Positions 62,701-64,000 of a DNA stretch of 64,000 nucleotides are shown piece after piece. Every line of letters begins with the position of its first letter. Position 1 is the first letter of the stretch. The stretch covers positions 186,001 through 250,000 of the forward strand of contig VWZL01001944.1 in assembly GCA_013396915.1 (NCBI GenBank). The letters run 5' to 3'. The position numbers and the translations under genes are program-made. This DNA is from Stercorarius parasiticus (taxonomy: Eukaryota; Chordata; Aves; Charadriiformes; Stercorariidae). Below the pieces are notes generated by a model. That model did not search any database, was not told where the DNA came from, and worked only from the letters and a program-made list of their open reading frames with translations.

Positions 62701-64000
62701 ATTCATACAGCAACAAAAAAAATCCCTTTAGTTTGCAAATTCATTTTTTAGTATTAGATGAGCATGAAAACAGAAAGGCCAAAAGTTACAAAAGCTAGCT
62801 CCAAGCCTGCCTATGGCCTCAAACTGTATTTCTCCATTAAGCACATGAAGAGAATCCAGCTGTCAGTGCTAACTGATAGACTTCTACAAGGCACCCCATC
62901 ATTTGCCATAGAAGAAAAATGTCCACAGAGGATGATCTTGCTTATCACTGCTGAACAAGCTGTTTAGAAGCATGGGTTGCAGAAACAGAATTGCAGTGAA
63001 ATACATAACACAGCCCATCCACAGGAGACACCCCTCAGCACACAAAACCAAGGCAGCGTTAAACAAGCTGTTTCATACATTGCAGTCACGCTGCAGTTCC
63101 CCTTTTGCAGGCAGACATGAAATGGGCTCTGAAAGCATGCTGTATGTTGACAACTTGCAGTGAAATACTCTTTAGGGTGTAGGATGTAAGGGGAACAGTA
63201 CCCCAGGAAGGGAGGTTTCTAAATACATAGCTAGACACTGGAATGACACCTACAGCTTATACGCAGCAACCAAAAAAGGAGTTCTGTGAATCCAAAACTT
63301 CATCAGATTTTCCTGAAATCACCATATCCATTTCAGGTTTGCATCCTCCCCTCTCCCATTGTAATAGGTCATCTTTCTCCAACATGTTAAATGACTGCAG
63401 AAACAAATACCTGTCACATGTAATTTTACCCAGTGTTTCATTTTCTTTTAAGTGTAAGGATGTGTTTGTCTGTGTGCATGCGAGTGCACAAGTGTGAGTG
63501 CATGCAGAGATCGAAAACAGCATCTTATTTTTGAGATGGTAGAAGGAGAAAGCAATGTACCTTGCATATGGAAGTAGCAAGCCAGCCGCTGGTTCTCCAC
63601 CCTCCCTCCCCTGGGGGATCGCAGACCACAGACATTAACCAGCCCCCAAGAAACTTCTGTCTCTATCACAGATGAGTTTTATCCTTGTAGCAGACAGTGC
63701 CCTTAAGTCTTTAGGAGATGAATTAACTGCAGTCCACTTTTAATCTTCTAGGTGTGTCAAACCCAGATCATTAAACTTCTAAAAAAGAAGATCCGAGTTC
63801 TTTAATCTGCCCATATAGTCCATGAAGAGTCCATACAGAGACCAGAGGACAGGTCTGATCTGTTTGTAGCAGTCTGTTACTGAGAGATGTTGTTGCATTT
63901 TGCTCTGATTGGCATTTTCCGGGGGACAGGTTTAGCATTCACACAGATTCACCCATGCAGAGTGAGGTTCCACGACATGAAAGCTGGGACTACTGAGACC
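56787..64000 (-). other. BCR: 3' part of BCR intron 1
   Basis: At least 7.2 kb between exon 2 and the window edge. It includes a G-rich tract at 58587-58638, A/C-rich runs at 57421-57470 and 59100-59133, a pyrimidine-rich stretch around 60860-61010 and a 13-base T run at 62034-62046. I see no alternative first exon, CpG-rich promoter or other gene. Assignment to intron 1 rests on exon 1 lying beyond 64000. Confidence 0.75.
58587..58638 (+). repeat. Poly-G and G-rich tract
   Basis: A 10-base A run is followed by 22 consecutive Gs, AAAA, seven Gs, T, seven Gs, CC and nine Gs. Four or more long G blocks with short loops fit a strong G-quadruplex former on the plus strand, which is the template strand for BCR. 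Very long G homopolymers are also a common place for assembly or base-calling errors, so the exact length is doubtful. Confidence 0.85.

Noticed and set aside
1..64000. CRISPR array, tRNA or rRNA genes, bacterial operon
   Set aside because: No regular spaced repeats, no recognisable RNA folds and no prokaryotic gene layout; the window is vertebrate intron-exon DNA.

Overview
The window is vertebrate nuclear DNA, most likely from a bird. Two CR1 LINE fragments with the canonical 3' tail (read in reverse as TCATAGAATCATAGAAT) point to a sauropsid. A compact, strongly conserved vertebrate gene favours a bird over a turtle or crocodilian. The species cannot be named from the sequence.

Nearly the whole window is one gene on the minus strand, the orthologue of BCR (breakpoint cluster region, a RhoGEF/RhoGAP protein). 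I could place all 22 coding exons from exon 2 (56602-56786) to the stop codon in exon 23 (7352). Exon order, phases and lengths match human BCR as I remember it. The exons sum to 2540 bp including the stop, one codon more than the human equivalent, and the extra codon is in exon 2. Exon 1 (oligomerization and serine/threonine kinase region) lies beyond position 64000, so the protein is partial only because of the window edge.

Layout from high to low coordinates, which is 5' to 3' for the gene: 56787-64000 is the 3' part of intron 1; exon 2 is the end of the linker before the DH domain; exons 3-8 (46293 to 37690) encode the DH (RhoGEF) domain; exons 9-12 (28353 to 24323) the PH domain; exons 13-17/18 (23725 to 12603) the C2 domain; exons 18-23 (12712 to 7352) the RhoGAP domain, ending in a PDZ-binding STEV terminus. 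Exons 12-16 (20606-24398) are the counterpart of the human major breakpoint cluster region. From 7351 down to about position 60 is AT-rich DNA with no recognisable coding sequence. It probably holds the 3' UTR, with three candidate polyadenylation signals.

The rest is intron. It holds two CR1 fragments on the same strand as BCR, a pure poly-G/G-rich tract at 58587-58638, several poly-A/T and A/C-rich tracts, and short microsatellites. I found no other protein gene, no RNA gene, no CRISPR array and no bacterial-style operon. I do not see a previously undescribed system. The most useful observations are a GC-AG intron, a 63-nt polypyrimidine run before exon 3, a fairly well-preserved CR1 ORF with possible target-site repeats, the G-rich tract, and the likely very long 3' UTR.
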